From NCBI GenBank assembly GCA_020637515.1, contig JACKKG010000001.1:1022501-1086500 (forward strand): a DNA stretch of 64,000 nucleotides, in the 5' to 3' direction. Below the pieces are notes generated by a model that saw only the letters and a program-made list of their open reading frames with translations, did not search any database and was not told where the DNA came from. This stretch comes from Rhodobacter sp. (lineage in GTDB: Bacteria > Pseudomonadota > Alphaproteobacteria > Rhodobacterales > Rhodobacteraceae). The position numbers were made by a program, and so were the translations under genes. Positions 52,041 to 61,283 of this stretch are shown in pieces; within the stretch, counting starts at the first letter, position 1, and each line of letters starts with the position of its first letter.

Positions 52041-54283
52041 TGCCGAAGGACGAGCGGAAGACCAGCTTCAAGTATGTCGGCACCCGCCCGGACCGTCCCG
52101 ACGGCCTGGACAAGGTGACGGGGCGGGCGCGCTACGGGGCGGATTACGCGGCCTCGAACATGCTGCACGCGGCGGTGGTGCGCTCGCCGCACGCGCATGC
52201 GCGGATCGTGCGCATCGACGCGTCGAAGGCGCTGGCGATGGCGGGGGTGAAGGCGGTGGTGACGCGGGCCGACTTTCCCGAGGGTCTGACGGGCGAGACG
52301 TGGAACCTGCAGGAGAACACGATCGCGGGCGAGCGGGCGCTCTATGACGGGCACGCGGTTGCGGCGGTTGCGGCGACCTCGGCCTTGCTGGCGCAGGACG
52401 CGGCGAAGCGGATCGAGGTGACCTACGAGGTGCTGCCGCATGTGACCGATGTGGACGCGGCGATGGCCGAGGGGGCGCCGGTGATCCGGGCGGGGGCGGC
52501 GGACCATTCGGTGCCCGAGGGTCTGCATCCGAACGTGGTGCGGGTGATCGACTTCGGCCATGGCGACGTGGCGGCGGGTCTGGCGTCGGCGGACCTGGTG
52601 CGCACGGCGCGCTACACGACCGAGGCGACGCACCAGGGCTATATCGAGCCGCACGCCTGCGTGGCGCAGCTGGGCGCGGACGGCAAGGGCGAGATGTGGG
52701 TCTGCACGCAGGGCCAGTGGTACATCCGGCAGATGTGCGCGGGGGTTCTGGGCCTGGACGCGGCGCAGCTTCGGGTGACGCCGTCCGAGATCGGCGGCGG
52801 GTTCGGGGGCAAGACGACGATCTTCATGGAGCCGCTGGCGCTGGCGCTGAGCCGCAAGGCGGGGGGGCGGCCGGTGAAGCTGGTGATGAGCCGGGCCGAG
52901 GTGCTGCGGGCGACGGGTCCGACGGCGTCGGCGTCGATGGACGTGACGCTGGGGATGATGGCGGACGGCCGGCTGACGGCGGCGCGGGCCGAGTTCCGGA
53001 TGCAGGGCGGGGCGTTCCCCGGGGCGCCGGTGGACATGGCGCTGTTCTGCTGCTTTGCGCCCTACCGCATCCCGGCGATCCAGCACCTGGGCTATGACGT
53101 CCTGGCGAACCGTCCGAAATGCGCGGCCTACCGGGCGCCGGGGTCGCCGATGGGGGCGTTCGCGGTGGAAAGCCTGCTGGACGAGATGGCGCGCGAGCTG
53201 GGCCTGGACCCGCTGGCGGTGCGCCTGACGAACGCGGTCCGCGAGGGGGACAAGGCCAGCTACGGGCCGACCTTCGCCTCGATCGGCCTGGTCGAGGTGC
53301 TCGAGGCGACGCGGGCGCATCCGAACCTGCGGATCCCGCTGGGTCCGAACCAGGGGCGCGGGATCGCCACCGGCTACTGGTTCAACCACGGCGGCGAGAC
53401 CTCGGTGTCGATGGCGATCGGCGAGGACGGGACGGCGCAGGTGTCGGTGGGCACGCCGGACATCGGCGGCTCGCGGGCGTCGATCGGGCTGATGGTGGCG
53501 GAAACGCTGGGCATCCCCTACGAGGACGTGCGCGTGAACGTGGTGGAGACCGGCGCGCTGGGGGTGAACGAGCCGACGCACGGCTCGCGCGCGACCTTCG
53601 CCAGCGGCAAGGCGGCGGTGGTGGCGACGGGCCAGGCGATCGACGAGATGTGCCGGCGCGCGGCCGCGGCCTGGGGCATCGACCCCGAGGCGGTGAGCTG
53701 GGCGGACGGCGCGGCGCATCCGGCGGGCGAGAACGCGGGCCGGTTCGCGCCGATGACCATCGCCGAGATCGGCGCGAGCATGGGCAAGACGGGGGGTCCG
53801 ATCTCGGGCCACCACGAGGCCACGCCCGAGGGCGTGGGCGCGTCCTTCGGCACGCATGTGGTGGATGTCGAGGTCGACCCCGAGACCGGCCGCACGACGA
53901 TCCTGCGCTACCTGGTGGTGCAGGACGCGGGCCGCGCGATCCACCCGTCCTATGTGGAAGGGCAGTATCAGGGCGGCGCCGCGCAGGGCATCGGCTGGGC
54001 GCTGAACGAGGAATACGTCTACGGGCCCGACGGCCGGCTGCAGAACCCGGTGTTCCTGGACTACCGCGTGCCGGTGGCCTCGGACCTGCCGATGATCGAC
54101 ACCGTGATCGTCGAGGTCCCCAACCCAGGCCACCCCTACGGCGTCCGCGGCGTCGGCGAAACCGGCATCACCCCACCCCTCCCCGCCATCGCCAACGCCA
54201 TCCACGCCGCAACCGGACACCGGATCCGCAACCTCCCCATCAAACCCGACAAACTCTGGGCACAATCCCATGCAACCCCTTGA
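52040..54283 (+). CDS. molybdenum hydroxylase, molybdopterin-binding large subunit
   Basis: 747 residues. Mo-cofactor and active-site motifs of the xanthine dehydrogenase family are present (GGGFGGKTTIFMEPLALALS, EGQYQGGAAQGIGWALNEEY, and GVRGVGETG with the catalytic-type Glu). The family hydroxylates heterocycles or aldehydes with water as oxygen source, or reduces hydroxybenzoyl-CoA; which applies here cannot be told. An in-frame GTG at 52037 is an alternative start. The last ~57 codons are almost all C/A-ending. Its end is 57 bp from the convergent flavoprotein gene. Confidence 0.93.
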   Translation: MPKDERKTSFKYVGTRPDRPDGLDKVTGRARYGADYAASNMLHAAVVRSPHAHARIVRIDASKALAMAGVKAVVTRADFPEGLTGETWNLQENTIAGERALYDGHAVAAVAATSALLAQDAAKRIEVTYEVLPHVTDVDAAMAEGAPVIRAGAADHSVPEGLHPNVVRVIDFGHGDVAAGLASADLVRTARYTTEATHQGYIEPHACVAQLGADGKGEMWVCTQGQWYIRQMCAGVLGLDAAQLRVTPSEIGGGFGGKTTIFMEPLALALSRKAGGRPVKLVMSRAEVLRATGPTASASMDVTLGMMADGRLTAARAEFRMQGGAFPGAPVDMALFCCFAPYRIPAIQHLGYDVLANRPKCAAYRAPGSPMGAFAVESLLDEMARELGLDPLAVRLTNAVREGDKASYGPTFASIGLVEVLEATRAHPNLRIPLGPNQGRGIATGYWFNHGGETSVSMAIGEDGTAQVSVGTPDIGGSRASIGLMVAETLGIPYEDVRVNVVETGALGVNEPTHGSRATFASGKAAVVATGQAIDEMCRRAAAAWGIDPEAVSWADGAAHPAGENAGRFAPMTIAEIGASMGKTGGPISGHHEATPEGVGASFGTHVVDVEVDPETGRTTILRYLVVQDAGRAIHPSYVEGQYQGGAAQGIGWALNEEYVYGPDGRLQNPVFLDYRVPVASDLPMIDTVIVEVPNPGHPYGVRGVGETGITPPLPAIANAIHAATGHRIRNLPIKPDKLWAQSHATP

Positions 54284-54339
54284 CGTCCACCTCTGGTCAG
54301 GACTGAAAAGGTTCACACAGGGCGCCACGGGCCGGCTGG

Positions 54340-56049
54340 TCAGTCGTTCGCCCCCGCCATGCGCCGCGCGGCGATATAGCCGAAGGTGATCGCCGGCCCC
54401 AGGGTGATGCCGCCTCCGGGATAGTTCCCCCCCATGATCGAGGCGGCGTCGTTCCCGGCGGAATAGAGACCGCCGACCGGCTTGCCCGAATCGTCGAGAA
54501 CCTCGGCGTATTCGTTGGTCTTGAGCCCGGCGAAGGTTCCCAGGTCGCCCACGTGAACGCGGACCGCGTAATAGGGCCCGGTGTCGAGCGGCGCGACGCA
54601 GGGGTTCGGTTTGTGATCGGGATCGCCCAGCGAGCGGTTGTAGGCGGTCGAGCCCTTGCCGAATTCGGGGTCTTCGCCGCGCGCCGCATCCTGGTTGAAC
54701 CGGCGGATCGTGCGTTCGAATTCCTGCGGGTCGGCGCCGATCCGGGTGGCCAGTTCGGCCGGGGTGCGGCCGCGGATCAGATAGCCCTGCCGGATGAGGT
54801 GCTTGTAGGGCACGGGCGAGGGTTTCGCATAGCCCAGCCCATAGCGCCGGAAGGCCCGGTGATCGGCCACGAACCAGGCCGCGTTCTCGGCGTTCGGTCC
54901 GCCCTCGTCCTGGCAGCGCCGGACCATCGCCTGGCAGAAGTCGTGATAGCTCTGCGCCTCGTTCACGAACCGCCGGCCCGAGCGCGTGATGGCGATCACC
55001 CCGGGTTTCGAGCGGTCCACGAAATGCGGGAAGGTGCCCAGCGTGCCGTCGCCGTTGGGCGGGCGCGAGATCGGCACCCAGGCGGCGGAATGCGGCAACG
55101 AGGTATCGACCACGCCCCCGGCCGATTCCCCCAGCCTCAGCCCGTCGCCGGTGTTGCCGGGCGGGGCGGGGCTGACGTGCTCGTGCCCGCTGGGGGCGTG
55201 CGGCATCAGCGCCTTGCGGCGGACGGCGTCCTGCGGAAAGCCGCCGGCGGCCAGCACCACGCCCTTGCGGGTATGGATCTCGACCGGGCCGTCGGGGCGG
55301 TTGACGATGGCGCCCGTCACCGCGCCCCGGTCGTCGCGCAGCAGTGACCGGACGGGGGAGGAGGTCCAGATCGGCACGCCTTTGTCAAAGGCCGACCGCG
55401 CCAGCCGTGCCACCAGCGCGTTGCCGTTCATCAACCGCATGGCGCGGCCATGGAACAGCATGTCGCGGGCGAAGCGCGCCACCAGGCCGGTGACAAAGAC
55501 CATCGACACCAGAGAGCGCGTCACGTTGAAGAAGTGCAGCAACTCCTTGCCCGAGCCGATCATCATGCCCAGCACGGTGATCTCGCGCAGGGGCGGGCGC
55601 AGGCGCTTGATCTCGGGGCCCAGTTCGCGCCCGTCAAAGGGTCGGGCGACGATCGAGCGCCCGGCATCCATCCCGCCTGGGGCGGTGGGGTGGTAATCGG
55701 CAAAGGTCGGGCCCAGATCGAATTGCAGCGCGGTGTGCTTCTCGAAGAAATCGACCGCCCTGGGGCCAGCCTCCAGAAAGGCCTCGACGCGGGCGGAATC
55801 GTAGTGCTCGCCGGTCTCGTGCTTCAGATAGGTGCGCGCCTTGTCCACGCTGTCCTGGATGCCCGCCCGGACCGCCGGGCCGTTGTTCGGGATCCACATC
55901 CAGCCCCCAGAGCGCGCGGTCGTGCCGCCGAACACGGGTTCCTTTTCGGCCACGATGACCGTCAGGCCGCGATGCGCCGCGGCGACCGCCGTGGCCAGCC
56001 CGCCGGCGCCCGAACCCACCACCAGCACGTCTACATATTCACGTTTCAT
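54340..56049 (-). CDS. FAD-dependent oxidoreductase (fumarate reductase/3-ketosteroid dehydrogenase type)
   Basis: 569 residues of the FAD_binding_2 group. The dinucleotide fold is VVGSGAGGLATAVAAAHRG, then GGTTARSGGWMWIPNN, VVLAAGGFPQDA and a C-terminal GGNYPGGGITLGPAITFGY, which closes the FAD site in ketosteroid-dehydrogenase-like enzymes. I chose the ATG at 56049 because ACGGAGA lies 7 bp upstream; one at 56064 is in frame and overlaps the SDR stop. It probably desaturates or reduces a cyclic ketone or enone, alongside the SDR. Confidence 0.88.
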   Translation of the reverse strand: MKREYVDVLVVGSGAGGLATAVAAAHRGLTVIVAEKEPVFGGTTARSGGWMWIPNNGPAVRAGIQDSVDKARTYLKHETGEHYDSARVEAFLEAGPRAVDFFEKHTALQFDLGPTFADYHPTAPGGMDAGRSIVARPFDGRELGPEIKRLRPPLREITVLGMMIGSGKELLHFFNVTRSLVSMVFVTGLVARFARDMLFHGRAMRLMNGNALVARLARSAFDKGVPIWTSSPVRSLLRDDRGAVTGAIVNRPDGPVEIHTRKGVVLAAGGFPQDAVRRKALMPHAPSGHEHVSPAPPGNTGDGLRLGESAGGVVDTSLPHSAAWVPISRPPNGDGTLGTFPHFVDRSKPGVIAITRSGRRFVNEAQSYHDFCQAMVRRCQDEGGPNAENAAWFVADHRAFRRYGLGYAKPSPVPYKHLIRQGYLIRGRTPAELATRIGADPQEFERTIRRFNQDAARGEDPEFGKGSTAYNRSLGDPDHKPNPCVAPLDTGPYYAVRVHVGDLGTFAGLKTNEYAEVLDDSGKPVGGLYSAGNDAASIMGGNYPGGGITLGPAITFGYIAARRMAGAND

Positions 56050-56060
56050 GACTGTCTCCG

Positions 56061-56807
56061 TCATGCGGACAGGTAGCCGCCATCGACGGGCACCAGGGCG
56101 CCGGTCACATAGCTCGACATATCCGAGGCCAGGAACAGAACCGGGCCGACCAGTTCCTCGGGTTTTCCGGTGCGGCGCATCGGCGTGTGGGCCATGAAGC
56201 GGCCGATGGCCTCGGGGTTTTCGCGCGTGGCGACTGTCATCGGCGTTTCGATGACGCCCGGGGCGATCGCGTTCACACGAATCCCGTCGGGCGCCAGATC
56301 GTGCGCCAGCGCCCGCGTCATTTGCAGCACCGCCCCTTTCGAGGCCGCGTAGGCGACCAGCCCGGGGTTGGCCGCGACGGACATGATCGAACCCAGGTTC
56401 ACGATGCGCCCGCGGGTCTGTTTCAGTTGGTCCAGAAACGCGCGCACCATGTTCATCGTCCCGGTGGCGTTGACGGCCAGGACCGCATCCCAGTCGGCGT
56501 CGAAGCTGTCGGTGTCGGGGGCGGTGCGGCGGATGATGCCGGCGTTGTTGACCAGGATGTCGGTCGGCGCGCCGAAGGTCTGCCGCACGTGCCGCGCGAC
56601 CTCGGCACAGGTGTCACGGCGGGTCACGTCCAGCACGAAGGCGCTGGCCAGAGGTCCGATTTCGGCGGCGGTTGCGTTGACGGCGTCGCGCTGGATGTCG
56701 CAGACCGCGACCCGGGCACCCGCGCGCGCCAGCCCGATGGCGATGGCCTTGCCGTTGCCCTGTGCGGCACCGGTGACGACCGCTACCGATCCCTCGATCC
56801 CTTGCAT
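56061..56807 (-). CDS. short-chain dehydrogenase/reductase
   Basis: 248 residues, classical SDR with TGAAQGNG, NNAG, catalytic Ser (LGSIMS) and YAASK. GGGAGGG precedes the start. It heads the two-gene operon with the flavoprotein. Like many 3-oxoacyl-ACP-reductase-type SDRs it probably interconverts an alcohol and a ketone on the ring that the flavoprotein acts on. Confidence 0.9.
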   Translation of the reverse strand: MQGIEGSVAVVTGAAQGNGKAIAIGLARAGARVAVCDIQRDAVNATAAEIGPLASAFVLDVTRRDTCAEVARHVRQTFGAPTDILVNNAGIIRRTAPDTDSFDADWDAVLAVNATGTMNMVRAFLDQLKQTRGRIVNLGSIMSVAANPGLVAYAASKGAVLQMTRALAHDLAPDGIRVNAIAPGVIETPMTVATRENPEAIGRFMAHTPMRRTGKPEELVGPVLFLASDMSSYVTGALVPVDGGYLSA

Positions 56808-57191
56808 GTTCCCTCCCTTACGCCCGGAGCCCCGGGGTGTAGAATTTGGCAGTAGCGAATAAATTAATATATAGCTAACGAAAAGCCGCTGCCAAGAAAT
56901 TTCTCGATCCGGGGGGTCCGGTTGGCGGCATCCGGGCGGGCGGCAGGAATTTCATGAATGAAATCCATGGGATTGCGCCCCATTTCCCGGTGAGTTCCGG
57001 GCGGCGAATGCTGCATGGTGAACAGACCAATTCGCCCTTGCCAGAACGGTCAGGGGCGCGCCGCCTGTCTGGTTGCAGGCCCCGACCCGGCCCTTGCCAG
57101 AGAGATCCGTGCCGCGCCCGGGTGCAGGCCGGGCCGACGTTTCAGGCCGCACTCAATGCGGACCGGGCTATGGCGCGGCGTGACGCGCGGC
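56808..57191. promoter_or_regulatory. intergenic region with AT-rich dyad upstream of the SDR-flavoprotein operon
   Basis: 384 bp without a gene. An AT-rich stretch (about 56850-56880) carries TAGC and GCTA arms at 56853-56856 and 56874-56877. It contains TAGCGAAT, which also occurs (complement) near the TRAP operator at 44167-44180. It is a plausible promoter/operator; I saw nothing else in the remaining ~300 bp. Confidence 0.4.
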
Positions 57192-58082
57192 TCAGCCGAA
57201 ATCCAGCGGCACGCCGACCGGCTGCCAGTCCATGGGCCGGTCCTGCAACGCGCGGGCGATTCCCTCGGCGCTCCATCCGGCGGGGGAAAGGCGGATGTCG
57301 GTCTCGGTGGGGTGGGTCCACAGTGACAGGCGGTCACCGCCGATGCCCAGCGCCTGACCCGTCAGGCCCCGCGCCGCGTCCGAGGCCAGAAAGACCACCA
57401 GCGGCGCCACGTCCCCGGGCGTGCCGATTCCCTTTTCGCGCAGTGCGCGCGGCAGGGGCTCGCCGCGCTCCAGCGCCGCGACATGGGGCGCCAGCGCCGG
57501 GATCGTCGCCGTCATGCGCGTCAACGCGGTCGGCACGATGGCATTGACCCCGACCCCGTCGCGCGCCAGTTCCAGCGACCAGCTGCGCATCATTCCGACG
57601 ATCCCGGCCTTGGCAGCGGCATAGGCGCCCTGGCCGAAGTTCCCCTGCTGCCCGGCGGGCGAGGCGGTCAGGATCAGGCTGCCGCCCCCGCCCTGGGCGC
57701 GAAACTGCCGCGCGGCGGCGCGGGCACACTGGAAGCTTCCGCGCAGATGCGTTCCGACCACCAGGTCAAAGGCCGCATCCTCGGTCTTCCACAGCACGGA
57801 ATCGCGCAGGACCCCGGCGCAGGCGAACAGCGCGTCCAGCCGGCCGAACGATTCGATCGCGGCGCCGACACAGGCCTCGGCCGAGCCGTCCACGCCGATC
57901 GCGGCGGCGACGGCGACCGCCCGGCCGCCCTGCGCGCGGATCTCGGCGACCGCCGCCTGGGCGAGGTCGCCGTCGATATCGTTCACCACGACCGCGGCGC
58001 CGGCGCGTGCCAACGCCAGCGCGCTGGCCCGCCCGATGCCCAGACCCGCGCCCGTCACCACCGCCACCTTTCCCGCCAGCAT
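57192..58082 (-). CDS. short-chain dehydrogenase/reductase with C-terminal extension
   Basis: 296 residues. Classical SDR (TGAGLGIG, catalytic Ser in LTASPAG, YAAAK), but the C-terminus carries ~50 extra residues (SLWTHPTETDIRLSPAGWSAE onward), seen in SDRs of some acyl-CoA pathways. It shares one base with the ECH stop (TGATG). In this operon it is the probable 3-hydroxyacyl-CoA dehydrogenase after ligase and hydratase. Confidence 0.88.
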   Translation of the reverse strand: MLAGKVAVVTGAGLGIGRASALALARAGAAVVVNDIDGDLAQAAVAEIRAQGGRAVAVAAAIGVDGSAEACVGAAIESFGRLDALFACAGVLRDSVLWKTEDAAFDLVVGTHLRGSFQCARAAARQFRAQGGGGSLILTASPAGQQGNFGQGAYAAAKAGIVGMMRSWSLELARDGVGVNAIVPTALTRMTATIPALAPHVAALERGEPLPRALREKGIGTPGDVAPLVVFLASDAARGLTGQALGIGGDRLSLWTHPTETDIRLSPAGWSAEGIARALQDRPMDWQPVGVPLDFG

Positions 58083-58891
58083 CAGCACCCCCGGTAGACC
58101 GCGGGGCGCTTTTCCATGAACGCGCGCGGCCCCTCGCGGGCGTCTTCGGTGGACATGACGACCCGCTTGGCGCGGTCCTCCATCTCGTAGCCCTCGGCCA
58201 GGGTGACGCCGCTGGCGGCGATCACGGTGCGCTTGATCTGCTGCACGGCGACCGGGGCATTGGCGGCGACCTTGCGCGCCATGGCCATGGCGGTCTCCAT
58301 CAGCGCGCCGGGTTCGACGATGCGCCCGATCAGGCCCGCGTTCAGCGCCGTCGGGGCGTCGATGGCGGTGCCGGTCAGCATCATCTCCATCGCCAGCGCA
58401 TAGGGGATCTGTCGCGGCAGGCGGACCAGCGCGCCGGCAAAGGGGATCACGCCGCGCACGGCCTCGGGCAGGGCAAACGTCGCGTGCGGCACCGCGATCC
58501 GGATATCGGTGCCCAGAAGCGTCTCCATGCCGCCAGCCATGCAGGCGCCGTTCACCGCGGCGATCACCGGCTTGGGCAGATCGAAGCCCCGCTGCGCGAT
58601 GCGCGCGTTCACGCCGTCGTCGGCCAGAAAGCGGCGGTCCCATTCGTCCTGCGGCTGGCGCGCGCCCGACAGCAGCGGCAGCGACAGCGCCAGGTCGCCC
58701 CCGGCGCAGAACGCCTTGTCGCCGGCGCCGGTCAGCACGACGGCGCGGATCGCGTCATCGGCGGCGATCTCGTCCATGGCATCGGCCAGCCGGCAGGCAA
58801 GCTCGGGGCTGAGGGCATTGCGGGCCTCGGGGCGGTTCAGGGTCAGGACCGCGACCGCCCCGTCGCGGGTGAACAGCAGCGGAGGGCTCAT
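58082..58891 (-). CDS. enoyl-CoA hydratase/isomerase family protein
   Basis: 269 residues, crotonase fold. AFCAGGDLAL and NGACMAGGMETLLG form the oxyanion hole, and both Glu residues (GGMETL and LPEAV) are present. Overlaps: ATGA with the ligase gene upstream and TGATG with the SDR downstream. It is the hydration step of a three-gene ligase-hydratase-dehydrogenase operon. Confidence 0.91.
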   Translation of the reverse strand: MSPPLLFTRDGAVAVLTLNRPEARNALSPELACRLADAMDEIAADDAIRAVVLTGAGDKAFCAGGDLALSLPLLSGARQPQDEWDRRFLADDGVNARIAQRGFDLPKPVIAAVNGACMAGGMETLLGTDIRIAVPHATFALPEAVRGVIPFAGALVRLPRQIPYALAMEMMLTGTAIDAPTALNAGLIGRIVEPGALMETAMAMARKVAANAPVAVQQIKRTVIAASGVTLAEGYEMEDRAKRVVMSTEDAREGPRAFMEKRPAVYRGC

Positions 58892-60600
58892 GCGCGGACC
58901 GCCTTGACCCGGCCGTCGCGCAGGGCGGCGACGGCGGCCTCGCGCAGGGCGAATTTCTGGACCTTTCCGTTCGCCGTCATCGGCAGCTCCTTCACGATTT
59001 CCACATATTTCGGCATCTTGTGGCGGGCCATACGGGACCGGCAATGCGCCTGCAACGCGGCTGGAGTGGCCTGCGCGCCCTCGATCAGCACCACGACCGC
59101 GTAGCTTTCCTCGCCAAGGTCGGGGTCGGGCACGCCGACGACCTGCGCCTGGCTGACGTTGGGGTGGCTCAGCAGGCAATCCTCGATCTCGACGGGATAG
59201 ACGTTCTCGCCGCCCCGGATGATCATGTCCTTCAACCGCCCCACGATGCGCAGATGGCCGGTTGCGTCCAGCACCGCCAGATCGCCCGAGTGCAGCCAGC
59301 CCTCGGCGTCGATCGTCTCGGCGGTCTTTTCGGGCATGTCGAAATAGCCCTTCATCACCAGATAGCCGCGGATGCACAACTCGCCCGAGGCGCCGAACGC
59401 GAGGGTCTGGCCGCTCTCGACATCGGCGATGCGGATTTCGGTGTGGGGCAAGGGCACGCCGGCGGTCGAAACGCGGGTTTCCAGCGGGTCGCTGTCACGC
59501 GTCTGGGTGATGATCGGGCTGCATTCGGTCATGCCCATGATGATCAGCGGCTCACCGCCCGTCGCCTCGCGCAGCTTCAGCATCAGGCTGGGCGGGATCG
59601 AGGTTCCCCCGGTGATGATACGCCGCAGTCTGCGCGACGCTTGCGGCCCATAGTCGGGATGTTCGAGCATCCGCACCATCATTGTCGGCACCGCGTTGAT
59701 CAGCGAGGGGGCGAACTCGGCCCACAGCGCCAACATGCGTGCCGGGTCGAAACTGTCCATCGTCACCAGCGTGCCACCGCACGCCGCCATCGCCATCACG
59801 TTGCAAACGCAGCCGGCGGTGTGAAACAGCGGCATCGCCGACAGCAGGATGTCCTGGGGCAGATAGCCCCCGCGATCGGCCATCAGCCGGGCATTGTTGA
59901 CGGTCGAATGATGGGTCAGCATCGCGCCTTTGGGCTTGCCCGTGGTGCCGCTGGTATACTGGATCTGCGCCACGTCGAGCGCGCGCACCGCCGCCTGGCG
60001 TGCCGCCCGCGCCGAATCGTCCAGCCCGCGCCCGGTGGCCAGAATGTCGTCGAATCGCCGCGCAAAGGGCGCGCCCGCACCGATCACCGCCAGCCGGCGC
60101 AGGGCGGGAAAGGGGCCGCCAGACGGGCGCATCCCCTCGGACACGCTGGCGAGGTCCGGTAAGAGCGCGCGCAGGTCGCCGGCAATGTCGCTGCCCCGGA
60201 AGCCTGGGGCGAAGACCAGCGCCGCGACTTGCCCCTGGTCCAGCAGATAGGCCAGCTCGGCCGGTTTCAGCGCCGGATTCACCGTGACCAGAACCGCGCC
60301 CACCTTGGCCAGCGCATATTCCAGCAGCACCCAGGCCGGGCAATTCTGCGCCATGACGGCCACGCGGTCGCCGGCGCCGATTCCCCAGTCGATCAAGCCG
60401 CGGGCCAGCGCGTCGGCGTCGGACTTGAGTTCAGCATAGGTCCAGCGGGTCGAGACCGCGCCGCCTTGTTCATCCACCACCACCGCCAGCCGGTGGGGCA
60501 GGGCCTGCGCCTGGCGATCCAGCAGATCGCCCAGCGTGATGTCCCACAATTCGGGGCCGTCCGTGTCGGCGGGCCAATAGGCCAAGGTCGGATCGCTCAT
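58888..60600 (-). CDS. acyl-CoA synthetase (AMP-forming)
   Basis: 570 residues, ANL superfamily: YTSGTTGKPKGAML, GMTECSPIITQ, GWLHSGDLAVLD, GRLKDMIIRGGENVYP and MTANGKVQKF with the catalytic Lys. Length and motifs suit medium-chain or cyclic-acid CoA ligases. Start set at 60600 because GGGAGC lies upstream; in-frame ATGs at 60615 and 60624 are alternatives. First in its operon, divergent from marR. Confidence 0.9.
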   Translation of the reverse strand: MSDPTLAYWPADTDGPELWDITLGDLLDRQAQALPHRLAVVVDEQGGAVSTRWTYAELKSDADALARGLIDWGIGAGDRVAVMAQNCPAWVLLEYALAKVGAVLVTVNPALKPAELAYLLDQGQVAALVFAPGFRGSDIAGDLRALLPDLASVSEGMRPSGGPFPALRRLAVIGAGAPFARRFDDILATGRGLDDSARAARQAAVRALDVAQIQYTSGTTGKPKGAMLTHHSTVNNARLMADRGGYLPQDILLSAMPLFHTAGCVCNVMAMAACGGTLVTMDSFDPARMLALWAEFAPSLINAVPTMMVRMLEHPDYGPQASRRLRRIITGGTSIPPSLMLKLREATGGEPLIIMGMTECSPIITQTRDSDPLETRVSTAGVPLPHTEIRIADVESGQTLAFGASGELCIRGYLVMKGYFDMPEKTAETIDAEGWLHSGDLAVLDATGHLRIVGRLKDMIIRGGENVYPVEIEDCLLSHPNVSQAQVVGVPDPDLGEESYAVVVLIEGAQATPAALQAHCRSRMARHKMPKYVEIVKELPMTANGKVQKFALREAAVAALRDGRVKAVRA

Positions 60601-60657
60601 GTGTTTCGCTCCCATGCTGGACAACGACGGACTGGACAGGCATCAAACAGAGTGTTA

Positions 60658-60670
60658 TCGAATTGTTCGA
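60658..60670. promoter_or_regulatory. candidate MarR operator
   Basis: TCGAA-TTG-TTCGA, a perfect 5-bp dyad with a 3-bp spacer, in the 109-bp gap between the divergent CoA-ligase operon and marR. Position and symmetry fit a MarR dimer. Confidence 0.5.
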
Positions 60671-60709
60671 CATCAATCAATAAGACGTTGACCAGTTCGA
60701 GGACGACAT

Positions 60710-61198
60710 ATGCAAGGCGCCGCCGCCCCCGTGACCGAAGACACCGACGCCGATCTGCCGCTGGCCTTGCAGCCGGCGCTGGCGGACAGCATCAACTTCC
60801 GTCTGCGGATGGCGCAGATCCTGGCCTACAAATCCTTTGAGGCGACGACGCCGGATCATGGCGGCGCGGCGCGGTATCTGGGACTGTTGTCGATCATCTG
60901 CCAGAACCCGGGCCAACCGCAGCACCGCCTGGCCGAGGCCGTGGGCCTGCAACGTTCCAGCCTGGTGCCGATCCTGGACCGGATGGAACGCAACGGCGTG
61001 CTGGAACGGCGCGCCGTCGATGGCGACCGGCGCGCCAACGCGGTCTGGGTGACCCCCCTGGGCGAAGAGATCGTCGCGGATCTGAGCGCGCGCGCGAATG
61101 CCGTCGAACAGCAGACACTGGACGGCTTCACCGAGGCCGAGATCGCGCAGCTACGCGCCATGCTGGACCGGGTCATCAGCAATTTCCGGCGCCTGTAG
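60710..61198 (+). CDS. MarR-family transcriptional regulator
   Basis: 162 residues with the MarR winged helix (PQHRLAEAVGLQRSSLVPIL, then NGVLERRAVDGDRRANAVWVTPLG). It lies between the divergent ligase operon and the third TRAP operon, 85 bp upstream of dctP, and probably controls both. Confidence 0.9.
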   Translation: MQGAAAPVTEDTDADLPLALQPALADSINFRLRMAQILAYKSFEATTPDHGGAARYLGLLSIICQNPGQPQHRLAEAVGLQRSSLVPILDRMERNGVLERRAVDGDRRANAVWVTPLGEEIVADLSARANAVEQQTLDGFTEAEIAQLRAMLDRVISNFRRL

Positions 61199-61232
61199 CA
61201 TCGCCGGATACGGCCGCCCGTCGTGGTGACGG

Positions 61233-61260
61233 CGCGGCCTGGCGCGGGCCAGAGGCCGCG
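61233..61260 (+). terminator. GC-rich hairpin between marR and dctP
   Basis: CGCGGCCT and AGGCCGCG pair with a 12-nt loop, 35 bp after the marR stop. There is no U tract. It may limit read-through or set the ratio of regulator to transporter. Confidence 0.35.
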
Positions 61261-61283
61261 CGCCTTGTCAGGGAGGGAAGACC

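Noticed and set aside
52004..54328. 774-residue open frame on the minus strand
   Set aside because: It is the antisense shadow of the Mo-hydroxylase large subunit: His/Arg/Pro-rich, no domains. GC-rich third positions keep it free of stops.
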